DNA from: Paracoccus aestuarii
Lineage (GTDB): Bacteria > Pseudomonadota > Alphaproteobacteria > Rhodobacterales > Rhodobacteraceae
Length of the DNA: 64,000 nucleotides
NCBI RefSeq assembly: GCF_028553885.1
Contig: NZ_CP067169.1
Coordinates: forward strand, 1,817,501 to 1,881,500
Direction of reading: 5' to 3'
The position numbers and the translations under genes are program-made. The notes beneath the pieces are model-generated. The model saw only the letters and a program-made list of their open reading frames with translations, was not told where the DNA came from and ran no database searches. Of the stretch, positions 29,320-40,834 are shown piece after piece. Within the stretch, counting starts at the first letter, position 1; the number at the start of each line of letters is the position of its first letter.

Positions 29320-29338
29320 CCGGGGGCCAGCCCCCCGG
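29320..29338. terminator. GC hairpin between convergent glmM and FAD monooxygenase genes
   Basis: CCGGGGG at 29320-29326 pairs with CCCCCGG at 29332-29338 around a short loop, in the 65-base gap between two convergent genes. There is no T-run, so if it ends transcription it may do so weakly or in both directions. The motif looks like the GC-rich hairpins scattered between genes in Rhodobacteraceae. Confidence 0.45.
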
Positions 29339-29368
29339 ACCCCCGGACCGACGACCCCCGCGCGCCGG

Positions 29369-30493
29369 TCAGGCCGTGGGATCGAAATCGTAGAGCCAGT
29401 CGAAGCGCCCCGGCATGAAGGAGGGCGCCACCCGGTCCGCCACGCGCAGGACCGCATGGCCGACCAGCCGCCGCGCCCCGCTGAGGTGATAGTTGCGGGC
29501 ATTGGCATTGGCCGCCGCCACGATGCGCCCGACCCGCGGCGCGCGCGCGGCCTGATAGCGGGCCAGCGCACGCGGCTGGTCGGGATCGCGGTCGAGGCAA
29601 TCGGCGAGGATCCAGGCATCCTCGATCGCCATGCCCGCCCCTTGGGCCAGGAATGGCAGGGTCGGATGGGCGGCGTCGCCCAGAAGCGCCAAGCGGTCGT
29701 CATGCCAGACCCGCGCGACCTCGTGCCGGAAGAGGCCCCAGAGGTTCACGCGGCCCACCCGGTCCAGCCAGCCCGGCACCGGGCCTCCCAGATCCGCGAA
29801 GCTGCGGCGCAGGTCCTTGGCGTCGCCCGGGCGGGACCAGCCCTCGTCCTGCCAGTCATGGCTTTCCTGCACGGCGACCAGGTTGCGGCGGCCGCCCTGC
29901 AGGGGATAGGTCACCAGATGGCGGCCGGGGGCCATGAAGACCTGCGCCTCGGGCGCGGCCTGGAAATTGTCGTCGATGACGGCGCGCCAGGCGATGTGAT
30001 GGGTGAAGAACGGAACCTCGACCCCGTTCAGGATGGCGCGGCGGGGGCTGCGCAGCCCGTCGGCGGCGATGATCAGGGGGGCGTCGGGCAGGCCGTCCAC
30101 CGCCCGGCCCAGATGCAGCGTCACGCCCGCATCCCGCGCGGCATCGGCCAGCAGCGCGATCAGCGCGGCGCGGTGGATCATCAGGAAGCGCGCATCGGGG
30201 CGGTGCGCCGCCAGGTCCATGCGCAGCACCCGGCGGCCCGTCGCATCGTTCAACTGGACGGCGCGGTTGCGCAAAGCCGCCGCGTCCAGCGCCCCGCGCA
30301 GGCCGAGCGCGTCCAGCGCCCGCACCGCATTGGGCGACAGCTGGATGCCCGCGCCTACCTCGGTCAGGGCGGGGGCCTGTTCATGGACCTCGACCCGTGC
30401 GCCGCGCCGCGCCAAGGCCAGGGCGGCGGTCAGCCCGCCGATGCCGCCGCCGATCACGGCGACGGGGCGCGATGCCAAGGCCCCGGCGGTCAT
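29369..30493 (-). CDS. FAD-dependent aromatic monooxygenase (salicylate-hydroxylase-like)
   Basis: This 374-residue class A flavoprotein monooxygenase has the FAD fold VAVIGGGIGGLTAALALA at residues 11-28, a GAGIQLSPNAVRALDALG segment typical of the salicylate/3-hydroxybenzoate hydroxylase group, and a second FAD motif LLGDAAHPTLPFLAQGAGMA near 283. Such enzymes hydroxylate aromatic acids using NAD(P)H and O2. No aromatic-degradation genes are adjacent, so the substrate is unknown. The dksA-like gene starts upstream on the same strand, 3 bases away. Confidence 0.85.
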   Translation of the reverse strand: MTAGALASRPVAVIGGGIGGLTAALALARRGARVEVHEQAPALTEVGAGIQLSPNAVRALDALGLRGALDAAALRNRAVQLNDATGRRVLRMDLAAHRPDARFLMIHRAALIALLADAARDAGVTLHLGRAVDGLPDAPLIIAADGLRSPRRAILNGVEVPFFTHHIAWRAVIDDNFQAAPEAQVFMAPGRHLVTYPLQGGRRNLVAVQESHDWQDEGWSRPGDAKDLRRSFADLGGPVPGWLDRVGRVNLWGLFRHEVARVWHDDRLALLGDAAHPTLPFLAQGAGMAIEDAWILADCLDRDPDQPRALARYQAARAPRVGRIVAAANANARNYHLSGARRLVGHAVLRVADRVAPSFMPGRFDWLYDFDPTA

Positions 30494-30496
30494 GGG

Positions 30497-30919
30497 TCAG
30501 TCGTCGCGGTGGACGCGTTCCTTGCGCTCGTGGCGCTCCTGGGCCTCCAGCGTCATGGTCGCGATGGGGCGGGCATCCAGGCGGCGCAGGCTGATCGGTT
30601 CGCCCGTCATCTCGCAATAGCCGAAATCGCCGGTCTCGATGCGGCGGAGGGCGGCGTCGATCTTGCTGACCAGCTTGCGCTGGCGGTCGCGGGTGCGCAG
30701 CTCCAGCGCGCGGTCGGTCTCCTCGCTGGCGCGGTCGGCCAGGTCGGGGACGGCGCGGGCGCTGTCCTGCAGCCCCTCCAGCGTCTCGGCGGACTGGCTG
30801 AGCAATTCCTGTTTCCAGGCCTCCAGCTTCCTGCGGAAATATTCGAGCTGACGCTCGTTCATGAAGGGTTCGTCCTCGGCGGGACGGTAATCCTGGGGCA
30901 GGAAGGTCTGGGCTTTCAT
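30497..30919 (-). CDS. dksA: DksA/TraR-family RNA polymerase-binding regulator, zinc site lost
   Basis: This 140-residue protein has a long coiled coil (residues 20-95) and a C-terminal globular region. In the family it enters the secondary channel of RNA polymerase and works with ppGpp. The region FGYCEMTGEPISLRRLDARP keeps the first zinc cysteine, but the other three positions are Thr, Thr and Ala, so it should not bind zinc in the E. coli way. It resembles the zinc-free DksA2 form of Pseudomonas and the alphaproteobacterial DksA. GGAGGA precedes the chosen ATG. It shares the minus strand with the monooxygenase gene. Confidence 0.88.
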   Translation of the reverse strand: MKAQTFLPQDYRPAEDEPFMNERQLEYFRRKLEAWKQELLSQSAETLEGLQDSARAVPDLADRASEETDRALELRTRDRQRKLVSKIDAALRRIETGDFGYCEMTGEPISLRRLDARPIATMTLEAQERHERKERVHRDD

Positions 30920-31092
30920 TACGTCCTCCGGCAGTGCCGGGCGGAGCAAAATTACCGGCACCTTGGGCGCCCCCTTAAAGTATGACACGCGGCTTGTCAC
31001 TAGGGTTGAGCGCGCTAATCATGCGCGACATGCAATTCCGCGCGAGGCCCGGGACGGATGGTCCAGATGCCTCGGCCGAAAGGAGAGTTCTG

Positions 31093-31934
<842 letters not shown>

Positions 31935-31935
<1 letters not shown>

Positions 31936-31980
31936 GGGGGCGCTGCCCCCCGTCCTGCGGACTCCCCCCGGGGTATTTCG
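31935..31980. repeat. GC-rich intergenic hairpin element, Rhodobacteraceae type
   Basis: GGGGGGC at 31935-31941 pairs with GCCCCCC at 31945-31951 with a 3-base loop, followed by GTCCTGCGGAC (small stem) and CCCCCCGGGGTATTT. This arrangement recurs between genes in many Rhodobacterales and is probably a REP-like element that also acts as a terminator. It begins on the last base of the MoxR stop codon. Confidence 0.5.
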
Positions 31981-32057
31981 CAACGGAGAAATCGGGCCGT
32001 TGCCTCGCGAGGCGATCGGCGGATAGGCTGAGCGCGGATTACGGCAGGGAGGACGCG

Positions 32058-33344
32058 ATGGGCGACGGACAGGGTTTCGACACGATGGCCATTCATGCGG
32101 GGGCTGAGGCCGATCCCGCGACCGGCGCGCGGCAGGTGCCGATCTATCAGACGACGGCCTATGCGTTCCGCGATGCGGATCAGGCGGCGCGTTTGTTCAA
32201 TCTGCAGGAGGTGGGCTATATCTATTCGCGCCTGACCAACCCCACCGTGGCGGCGCTGCAGGCGCGCATCGCCGCGCTGGAGGGGGGCGCGGGCGCGGTC
32301 TGCTGTTCGTCGGGCCATGCGGCGCAGATCATGGCGCTGTTTCCCCTGATGGCGCCGGGGCGCAACATCGTCGCCTCGACGCGGCTTTACGGCGGGACGG
32401 TCACGCAGTTCAGCCATACGATCCGGCGGTTCGGCTGGTCCGCCAAATTCGTCGATTTCGACGATCCGGAGGCGCTGCGGGCGGCAATCGATGACGACAC
32501 GCGGGCGGTGTTCTGCGAATCGATCAGCAATCCTGGCGGGTCGGTGACCGACATTCCGGCGGTGGCGGCCATCGCGGATGCGGCGGGGGTGCCGCTGATC
32601 GTCGACAACACGCTGGCCACGCCCTATCTGTGCCGCCCGATCGAGATGGGCGCCACGCTGGTCGTGCACAGCCTGACGAAATACATGACGGGCAACGGCA
32701 CCGTCACCGGCGGGGTCGTGGTGGACAGTGGCACCTTCGACTGGTCGGCCAGCGACAAGTTTCCCAGCCTGTCGGCGCCCGAGCCCGCCTATCACGGCAT
32801 GGTCTTTCACCAGACCTTCGGCGCGATGGCCTTCACCTTTCACGGGATCGCCGTGGGCTTGCGCGATCTGGGCATGACGATGAACCCGCAGGGCGCGCAT
32901 TACACGCTGATGGGGATCGAGACCCTGCCCCTGCGCATGGCCCGCCATGTCGAGAACGCGCAGAAGATCGCCGCCTGGCTGGAGGCCGATCCGCGGGTCG
33001 AGCGCGTGACCTATGCGGGGCTGGACAGCTCGCCCTGGAACGCGGTGGCGCGGCGGCTTTATCCCAAGGGGGCGGGGGCGCTGTTCACCTTTGCGATCAA
33101 GGGCGGGTATGAGGCGGCGGTGCGGCTGGTCGACGGGCTGGCGCTGTTCAGCCATGTGGCCAACCTGGGCGATGCGCGGTCGCTGGTCATCCATTCGGCA
33201 TCGACCACCCATCGCCAACTGACCGAGGAGCAGCAGCGCGCCGCCGGTGCCGCACCCGAGATCGTGCGCCTGTCCGTGGGGATCGAGGATGCCGATGACC
33301 TGATCGCCGATCTGGATCAGGCGCTGGCCAAGGCCACCGCCTGA
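32058..33344 (+). CDS. O-acetylhomoserine aminocarboxypropyltransferase / sulfhydrylase
   Basis: This 428-residue PLP enzyme of the Cys/Met metabolism family makes homocysteine from O-acetylhomoserine and sulfide. FDTMAIHAGAEADPATGARQ at the start and PIYQTTAYAFRDADQAA are typical of MetY. The PLP lysine is in VVHSLTKYMTGNGTVTGGV near residue 212. GGGAGGACGCG before the ATG gives a good ribosome binding site. No SAM-II-like structure is visible in the 122-base leader. It lies next to, but is probably separate from, the MoxR gene. Confidence 0.93.
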   Translation: MGDGQGFDTMAIHAGAEADPATGARQVPIYQTTAYAFRDADQAARLFNLQEVGYIYSRLTNPTVAALQARIAALEGGAGAVCCSSGHAAQIMALFPLMAPGRNIVASTRLYGGTVTQFSHTIRRFGWSAKFVDFDDPEALRAAIDDDTRAVFCESISNPGGSVTDIPAVAAIADAAGVPLIVDNTLATPYLCRPIEMGATLVVHSLTKYMTGNGTVTGGVVVDSGTFDWSASDKFPSLSAPEPAYHGMVFHQTFGAMAFTFHGIAVGLRDLGMTMNPQGAHYTLMGIETLPLRMARHVENAQKIAAWLEADPRVERVTYAGLDSSPWNAVARRLYPKGAGALFTFAIKGGYEAAVRLVDGLALFSHVANLGDARSLVIHSASTTHRQLTEEQQRAAGAAPEIVRLSVGIEDADDLIADLDQALAKATA

Positions 33345-33380
33345 GCGGTGCGGACCGGGTCGCCCCGGCCCGCAGCGGGA

Positions 33381-34328
33381 TCAGTTGGCCGGCGCCTCGG
33401 CGTCCTCGGCTTCGGGTGCATCCATCAGGGGCGCGTCGGGCAGCGGCTCGACGATGCCCGGCACAATGGGTTCGTCCGGGGCGGGCGCGCCGTCGCCATG
33501 CATCGGCGGCACGACCGGCTCGGGTCGGTCGGCGCCGTCATCCTGGCCCGGGCCGTTGCGCGGACCGCGCGGGCCCATCGGGGCGCAGGCGCCGTCGCCG
33601 GTCAGGGCAAAGTCGATCTCGACCTGGGCGGCCATCTCGACCTGGCCGGGCTGGACGGGGACGCTGTCGGCCATCGCGGCCTCCATGCGCATCATCGGGC
33701 GGGGGCCGCCGCCACCGGTCTGCACGTCGCGCAGCGTCAGGATTGGGCCCAGGTCCACGCCCGCCGCCTCGGCCAGCAGCTCGGCCTTGCGTCGGGCATC
33801 CGCCACCGCGTCGCGGCGCGCCTCATCCTGGGCATCCGCACCGTCCTCGCGGGTGAAGCTGATGCCGCTGATCTCGTTCGCGCCGGCCCCGACGATGGCG
33901 TCCAGCACCTCGCCCAAGCGTTCCAGTTCGCTGACCCGGACCTGGACGGTGTTCACCGCCTGATAGCCGGTCACCGTCGGCGCCTGGCCGTCGCCATATT
34001 GCATCAGCGGGTTCAGGTTCAGGCCGGAGGTCTGGATGTCGTCCTCGGCGATGCCCGCGCCGGTCAGGGCGTCGATCACGGCGCGCTGCTGTTCGCTGTT
34101 CTGCGCCATCGCCTCGGCGGCGGTCTCGGCCTGGGTGGACACGCCCAGCTGGATGCTGGCCATGTCGGGCGCGATCCGCGCCTGGCCCTCGCCGGTCACG
34201 GTCAGGCGCGACGGCCCGGCATGGCCGCAGCCCATCGGCGCGGCCAGGGCGGGCGCGGCGCCCAAGGCGGCCAGCGCCACGGACAGCGCCAGGGGACGGG
34301 CAAGACGGGGGGTGAAATTCGCTCGCAT
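33381..34328 (-). CDS. SIMPL-domain (DUF541) periplasmic protein
   Basis: This 315-residue protein has a signal peptide (cleavage near ALAAPMGC). The SIMPL domain spans residues 45-245 and starts LTVTGEGQARIAPDMASIQL; ITG-like repeats NPLMQYGDGQAP and the alpha segment ARRDAVADARRKAELLAEAAG fit DUF541. The last 65 residues are Pro/Asp/Glu-rich and look disordered. Family members include BP26 of Brucella and YggE; some form channel-like or ring assemblies linked to oxidative stress. It is divergent from the long envelope protein gene. Confidence 0.88.
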   Translation of the reverse strand: MRANFTPRLARPLALSVALAALGAAPALAAPMGCGHAGPSRLTVTGEGQARIAPDMASIQLGVSTQAETAAEAMAQNSEQQRAVIDALTGAGIAEDDIQTSGLNLNPLMQYGDGQAPTVTGYQAVNTVQVRVSELERLGEVLDAIVGAGANEISGISFTREDGADAQDEARRDAVADARRKAELLAEAAGVDLGPILTLRDVQTGGGGPRPMMRMEAAMADSVPVQPGQVEMAAQVEIDFALTGDGACAPMGPRGPRNGPGQDDGADRPEPVVPPMHGDGAPAPDEPIVPGIVEPLPDAPLMDAPEAEDAEAPAN

Positions 34329-34531
34329 CAGGGATCCTTTCTGATCATGCGCTCGGTGACTGTGTTGATGCCTTGGGCGGGGCGGGCTTCCTAGCCCCCA
34401 AAGCGCGAAAACCGATCACAGATCTGGCAGTTCTTCTTTCAACGCGACACAATTTGCGGTAGTGATTGGGATGAACAATGACGTCACGGGCATCGACCAC
34501 GCGACGCACCCCGAGCAGTGAAGACACAGCC

Positions 34532-37500
34532 ATGAACCAGCACGCCGCGCCTCCAGAATTCGCCATGAGCTTCACGCAGGAGGCCGTCAGGCTGGAATGC
34601 CGAACGGGTTCGGACTGGCGCCCGCTCGGGCAGGTGCGCTTTTCGGGCGGGGACATGGCATCCGTCCTCAACGCCCTGCGCGAGGAGGCGGGCGGCCAGG
34701 CGGGCGAGCTGGACACCGTGCTGGTCATTCCCGACGACCAGATCCTCTATACGGTGCTGACGGTGCCCTACGGGTCGGACACGGCCGGGACGATCGCCCG
34801 CGCGCTGGAGGCCTCGACCCCCTATTCCGCCGATGATCTGGTCTTCGACTGGTGCCCCGCCGTCAATGGCGACATCGAGACGCTGCGCGTGGCCGCCGTC
34901 GCCCGCCGCACGCTGGACGAGGCCGAGGAATTCGCCCGCGCCCAAGGGTTCCGCCCCTCGGGCTATCAGGCGCGTCCGGGCGATGACCGGTTCCAGGGCC
35001 AGCCGGATTTCGGCCCCTCGCGGCTGGCGCAGGACCAGTTCAACCGGCGCCCGTTCTCGGGGCCCGATCTCAGCCAGGCGCGGGTGACGGCGCCGGTGAT
35101 CGACCCGGTGACCGCACCGGCCGCGGCGGCGGTGATCGTGTCGCGCATTACGCCCCATGTGGTGACGGCCCCGGCCGCGCCGGTGGCCGCAGCCGATGCC
35201 GCCCCCGATGCCGCCCAGGACAAGGCCGCGGTGATCCGCCATGGCGGGCCCGTCGCGGCCAAGCGCCTGTCGCCCCGGGCCGAGGCGATCCACAACCGCG
35301 CCGCCGCCGCCCGCGCGCAGCGGGCCGAGGGCGGGCGCCCCGCAGCCGCCGCACCCACCATGGCCGAGCGCCTGCGCCGCCTGGATCCCGCGCGCCTGCC
35401 GGTGATGGTCGGCGGGCTGGCGCTGATCCTGGTCCTGGCGCTTCTGTGGCTGGGCCGGCCCACGCCGCAGGACCAGGTGGCCACGCTGCCCGCGCCCCAG
35501 GCCGAGCCCGCCACCGCCGAGCCTGTCACCGCTGAACCCGAGGCCGCACCCGCCCCGACGCCCCCGGTCGAGACCGCGACCGCGCCGGATCAGCCCGACG
35601 CGCTGGACCTCGCCCTGGCCGAGGCTCTGGCCCAAGCCCAGACCCCGGTCCAGGCGACCGAGGCCCCGGAGACCCAACCCGCCACCGCCCTCCTGCCCGC
35701 AACAGAGACGCCCGAGGCCGCAGAGACCGCCCCCCGGCGGTGACACAGGCCCAGGCCCCCGTCGCCGAAGCCACCGCAGCCCCGGTCACCGAAGCCGAGG
35801 CGCCCCTGCCCGCCCCCGAGGCCCGCGCGACCGCAGCCGAGACCACGCCGCCCCCAGCCCGGCACCGCTGACCGAGGCCGAAGCACCCGCCGCGGCCGCC
35901 GAGGCCCGTGAGACCGCGGCCGAGACGACCCCCGCCCCCAGCCCCGCCCCGGTCCGTGAATCCACCGCTCCGCGCCCGGCGGCCGAGCCGCGCGCCGAGG
36001 CCGCAGCACCCGCGACCACGCCCGCCCAGAGCCAGGCGGCCACCCAGGCCGGGCGGCTGATCAGCTCGGCCCGCCCGCCTCGGGCGACGCCCGCCCCGGC
36101 CTCGGCCCCGGCGGCGCCGGATGCGCGGCCGACCATCCCAAGCTCGACCCCGGCGGCGGCCAGCCCGACGGCGCCCGCGGCGGCCCCCGCAGCGACGGCT
36201 GCGCGCCCGCCCGCGCGGCCCGCACGACCGGCGGCGGCACCGGCATCCACCGCAGCGCCCGCTGCCACCGCGGCCCCTGCACCCGCGCCCAGCCCCGCAG
36301 CCACACCGGCACCCGCGCCCACGACCGCCGGTGCGCGTCCGCCCAGCCCGAATCGCGGCGAGGCGACATCGGCGCCCCAACCCGCACCGGCACCGGCGCC
36401 CCAGCCCACGACGGCCGCTCCGGCGCCGGCGGCACCGGGCGTCAACGGCGCGCGCCCGCCCGCGCGGCCCCAGACCCTGTCCTTGCTGGAGGAGGAAGGC
36501 AGCCGCGCCGAGGATCTGCCCCGCCTGCTGACCCAGGCCGAGCGCGCCTTGATCAGCCGCCAGCTGCGCGATCTGCGCACCGCGCAGGCGGGGAATGGCG
36601 GCCTGACGGATGCCGAGGCGGGGCTGGTGTTCCAACTGGCCGATGCACGTCCCGCGCGCCGCCCGGTCGCGGTGCGCGCGCCCTCGCAACAGGCGGCGCA
36701 GGATGCCGCCCGCCCCGCCGCGCGGGCTAGCACCGCCGCCGCCGTCGTGAACCCGGCCCCGGCTGCGGCACCGCCCGCCGCCGTGGCCTCGGGCGACCGG
36801 CTGCAGCGTTCTGCCCGCCCGGCCAGCAAGCCCGCCCGTGGCACTGCGCCGACCGGTGCGGCTGTCGAGGCCGCCATCGCATCGGCCATCGAACGCAGCC
36901 CGGCGACGCCCGGTGCCGTGCCGCTTACGGCGCTGACCTCATCGGCCATTCCGCCGCGGCGGTCCGCGGCGGCTGCTGCCGCGCCGGCGGCCATCGCCGC
37001 GCCCGTGGCCAATGCGATGATGGCCAGCGCAGCGCCTGCGGCCGCGGCCTTGGCGCCCAGCTCGCCCGATCTGCGCGCCGCCGCCGAGGCGCAGGCGGCC
37101 GAGGCCGCCATGGCCGAACAGCGCCGTCTGGACGACGAATTGCAGGCCCAGGCCGAGGCCCGCGCCCGGTCCCAAGCCGCAGCGGACGCCCGCGCCGAGG
37201 CCCAGGCCCGCGCCCAGGCCGAAGCCCGCGCCCGCGCCCAGGCCGAGGCCGAGGCCCGCGCCGCCGCCGCCCGCAATCAGCAATACCGCCCGCCGGAAAT
37301 CGACAACGAGCCCGATGTGGTCGCCGCCGTTCCGCGCAATGCGGTGGGCAATGCCGCGGCCAGCGCCACGGTCAAGGACGGCATCCGCCTGAACAGCACC
37401 CAGATCATCGGCACGGTCGGCGCGGGCCAGGCCAGCCGCGCGCTGGTACGCCTGTCGAACGGCCGGGTCCTGACGCTGCGCATCGGCGACCGGATCAATG

Positions 37501-37589
37501 GCGGCACGATCACCGCCATCGGCGACAGCCGCATCACCTATCAGAAGCAGGGCCGCGCCCATGCCCTGGGGGTGCTGAATGGGCAATAG
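34532..37589 (+). CDS. Very long Ala/Pro-rich membrane protein with PilM/GspL-like start and GspC/PilP-like end, two apparent frameshifts
   Basis: Three reading frames join to give one protein of about 1,000 residues. Part 1 (34532 to about 35732) has a compact N-terminal domain of about 150 residues (LGQVRFSGGDMASVLNAL, VLVIPDDQILYTVLTVP), resembling actin-like PilM/GspL proteins, then one membrane helix (PVMVGGLALILVLALLWLG). Parts 2 and 3 read on through an Ala/Pro linker, a helix-forming Ala/Arg/Glu stretch at about 37080-37270, and a C-terminal beta domain (IIGTVGAGQASRALVRLSNG, LRIGDRINGGTITAIGD) like the GspC/PilP homology region. Frame changes fall at C-runs 35730-35735 and 35851-35855; one added C at each restores the frame. 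A role in an envelope-spanning machine is inference. Confidence 0.72.
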
Positions 37590-37595
37590 GCCCGG

Positions 37596-38609
37596 TCAGT
37601 CCTCCAAGGGGGTGATCGCGAAGCCCCGATCCTGCAGCAGCGCCAGCACGCCGGCCTCGCCCGGCAGGTGCAGCGCGCCGAAGGCCGCGACGACGCCTTG
37701 ATCGCCCGCATCCTCGGCCGCCTCGATCAGGGGGTCGATCCAGGCGCGGTTGCGGTCGTCCATCAGACGGGTCTGGGCCAGCGCCATCTGGCGGTCGACC
37801 TCGGCGCGCTCCATGCCGGAATTGGCATAGGCATCCTGGCGCCCGAATTCCCAGATCGTCCAGACATCGCCCTCGAAATAGGCGTCGGTCAGGGTGACCG
37901 CGTAATCATCGGCATAGGCCGCCGCGGGCAGGCTGGAGCGGATCATGTCCAGCTCCTCCTCCGGGGTCAGCCCGGCGAAAAGCTGGAACATCGTATCCCA
38001 CGGCTCCAGCGCGCGGATGGGGGTGCCGGTCGCCTCGGCCCGGTCCATCAGCAGATGGTCGAGGCCGCCCGCCTCGCCCGTCTCGGCCATGGCGCGGACC
38101 ATGCAGGGCGATATGCCCAGCATCAGCGCGACATACCACGGCCGCATCCGCGCCGCGACGACAGGGGGCGTGCCGCGATCGGTCATGGCGTCGGACAGGG
38201 CCTGCCAATCGTCGTCCGACAGACGCTCGCGCAGGGTCGGGCCGTCGGGGGCGACCATCAGGGTGGGGTCGGCGGTCAGCGCCTCGGTCAGACGGGCGTG
38301 TTCCTCGGGGCCGGCCTCGACCATCAGCGCGGCGGCATCGGCGATGACCGGGGCCAGACGATCGACCATCGGCTGATGGCGGGGATCGGCGAAATGATAG
38401 GTGCCGACCAGCGTGATCCGCGCATCGTCGCGCTGCGCCTGATAGAGGATGCCGCGGCGGAAGGGGATGTCGCGGCTGGCCTCCTCGATCGCGGCGCGGC
38501 GTTCGGGGGGCATCGTCTCGAACAGGTTCTGGCCGGTGCAGACGGCCTGGGCGCCCTGCGCGGTCAGGCCCAGAAAGGCGGCGGCAAGGGCGGTGCGGAT
38601 GACGGTCAT
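37596..38609 (-). CDS. TraB/GumN family secreted protein
   Basis: This 337-residue protein has a signal peptide (TVIRTALAAAFLGLTAQGAQA). The family motifs are ITLVGTYHFADPRHQPM near residue 65 and VVAAFGALHLPGEAGVLALL near the end, the two GxxH segments thought to form a metal-dependent active site as in the Tiki proteases. Bacterial function is mostly unknown. An upstream in-frame ATG at 38648 is possible, but the signal peptide supports 38609. It is convergent with the long envelope gene and divergent from groES. Confidence 0.85.
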   Translation of the reverse strand: MTVIRTALAAAFLGLTAQGAQAVCTGQNLFETMPPERRAAIEEASRDIPFRRGILYQAQRDDARITLVGTYHFADPRHQPMVDRLAPVIADAAALMVEAGPEEHARLTEALTADPTLMVAPDGPTLRERLSDDDWQALSDAMTDRGTPPVVAARMRPWYVALMLGISPCMVRAMAETGEAGGLDHLLMDRAEATGTPIRALEPWDTMFQLFAGLTPEEELDMIRSSLPAAAYADDYAVTLTDAYFEGDVWTIWEFGRQDAYANSGMERAEVDRQMALAQTRLMDDRNRAWIDPLIEAAEDAGDQGVVAAFGALHLPGEAGVLALLQDRGFAITPLED

Positions 38610-38683
38610 GGCAGGTCCGGGCGGTTGCGGAATACGGGTCTGCACCATGTCACGTCCCCTGCCCCGATGCCACCCCGACCCCG

Positions 38684-38711
38684 TTGACAAGCCCGCCAGC
38701 TTTGCCTAGAT
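38684..38711 (+). promoter_or_regulatory. Housekeeping-type promoter of groESL
   Basis: TTGACA at 38684-38689 is followed after 16 bases by CTAGAT at 38706-38711. The predicted transcription start falls near 38718, right at the edge of the CIRCE element, so a bound HrcA repressor would block initiation. Confidence 0.7.
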
Positions 38712-38719
38712 CACCGTCA

Positions 38720-38746
38720 TTGGCACTCGCATCAGGTGAGTGCCAA
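38720..38746 (+). promoter_or_regulatory. CIRCE element (HrcA operator) of groESL
   Basis: TTGGCACTC, nine bases, then GAGTGCCAA form a perfect inverted repeat, very close to the CIRCE consensus TTAGCACTC-N9-GAGTGCTAA. It lies between the promoter and groES, as expected for HrcA control of heat-shock genes. Confidence 0.95.
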
Positions 38747-38787
38747 CAACCGCAACACTGCAACCTGAAACATCGGAGTGTTCGACT

Positions 38788-39075
38788 ATGGCATTCAAAC
38801 CGCTGCATGACCGCGTCCTGGTCCGCCGCGTCCAGTCGGAAGAAAAGACCAAGGGTGGTCTGATCATCCCGGACAACGCCAAGGAAAAGCCCGCCGAGGG
38901 CGAAATCATCGCGGTCGGCGAAGGCGCGCGCAAGGATTCGGGCGAGCTGATCGCACCGTCGGTCAAGACCGGCGATCGCGTCCTGTTCGGCAAGTGGTCC
39001 GGCACCGAGGTGACCGTCGACGGCGAAGAGCTGCTGATCATGAAGGAAAGCGACATCCTGGGCATTCTGGCCTGA
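38788..39075 (+). CDS. groES: Co-chaperonin GroES
   Basis: This 95-residue co-chaperonin forms the heptameric lid of Gro[21 protein letters not shown] opens it; the mobile loop is around [19 protein letters not shown] (residues 18-36) and [12 protein letters not shown] closes it. Length is typical. It starts the groES-groEL operon behind a promoter and CIRCE element; groEL follows after 41 bases with its own AGGAGA ribosome binding site. Confidence 0.98.
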   Translation: MAFKPLHDRVLVRRVQSEEKTKGGLIIPDNAKEKPAEGEIIAVGEGARKDSGELIAPSVKTGDRVLFGKWSGTEVTVDGEELLIMKESDILGILA

Positions 39076-39101
39076 TCGTCCGCCCCTTCCTTCTACGATA
39101 A

Positions 39102-40760
<1,659 letters not shown>

Positions 40761-40784
40761 TCATCCCCCCTTGCGGAAACGCGG

Positions 40785-40813
40785 AAAAAGGCACCCCTCG
40801 GGGTGCCTTTTTT
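40785..40813 (+). terminator. Rho-independent terminator of groESL
   Basis: GGCACCCC and GGGGTGCC form a perfect stem with a 2-base spacer, flanked by AAAAA before and TTTTTTT after. It lies 24 bases after the groEL stop; the flanking A-run means it could also work for the convergent ppx gene. Confidence 0.95.
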
Positions 40814-40834
40814 CATGTCGCGGGCGGGGCGGGG

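Noticed and set aside
31936..32057. Possible SAM-II or other riboswitch before the O-acetylhomoserine sulfhydrylase gene
   Set aside because: No SAM-II-like core is visible; the leader holds only the GC-rich hairpin and a ribosome binding site.
37130..37270. Repeated GCCCGCGCCC and GAGGCC units as a mobile or REP element
   Set aside because: They encode an Ala/Arg/Glu helix in frame with the envelope protein and are explained by coding.
35786..37276. Minus-strand open frame of about 500 codons rich in Ala, Gly and Arg
   Set aside because: It is the reverse of the Ala/Pro linker of the long envelope protein; low-complexity GC-rich DNA is open on both strands.
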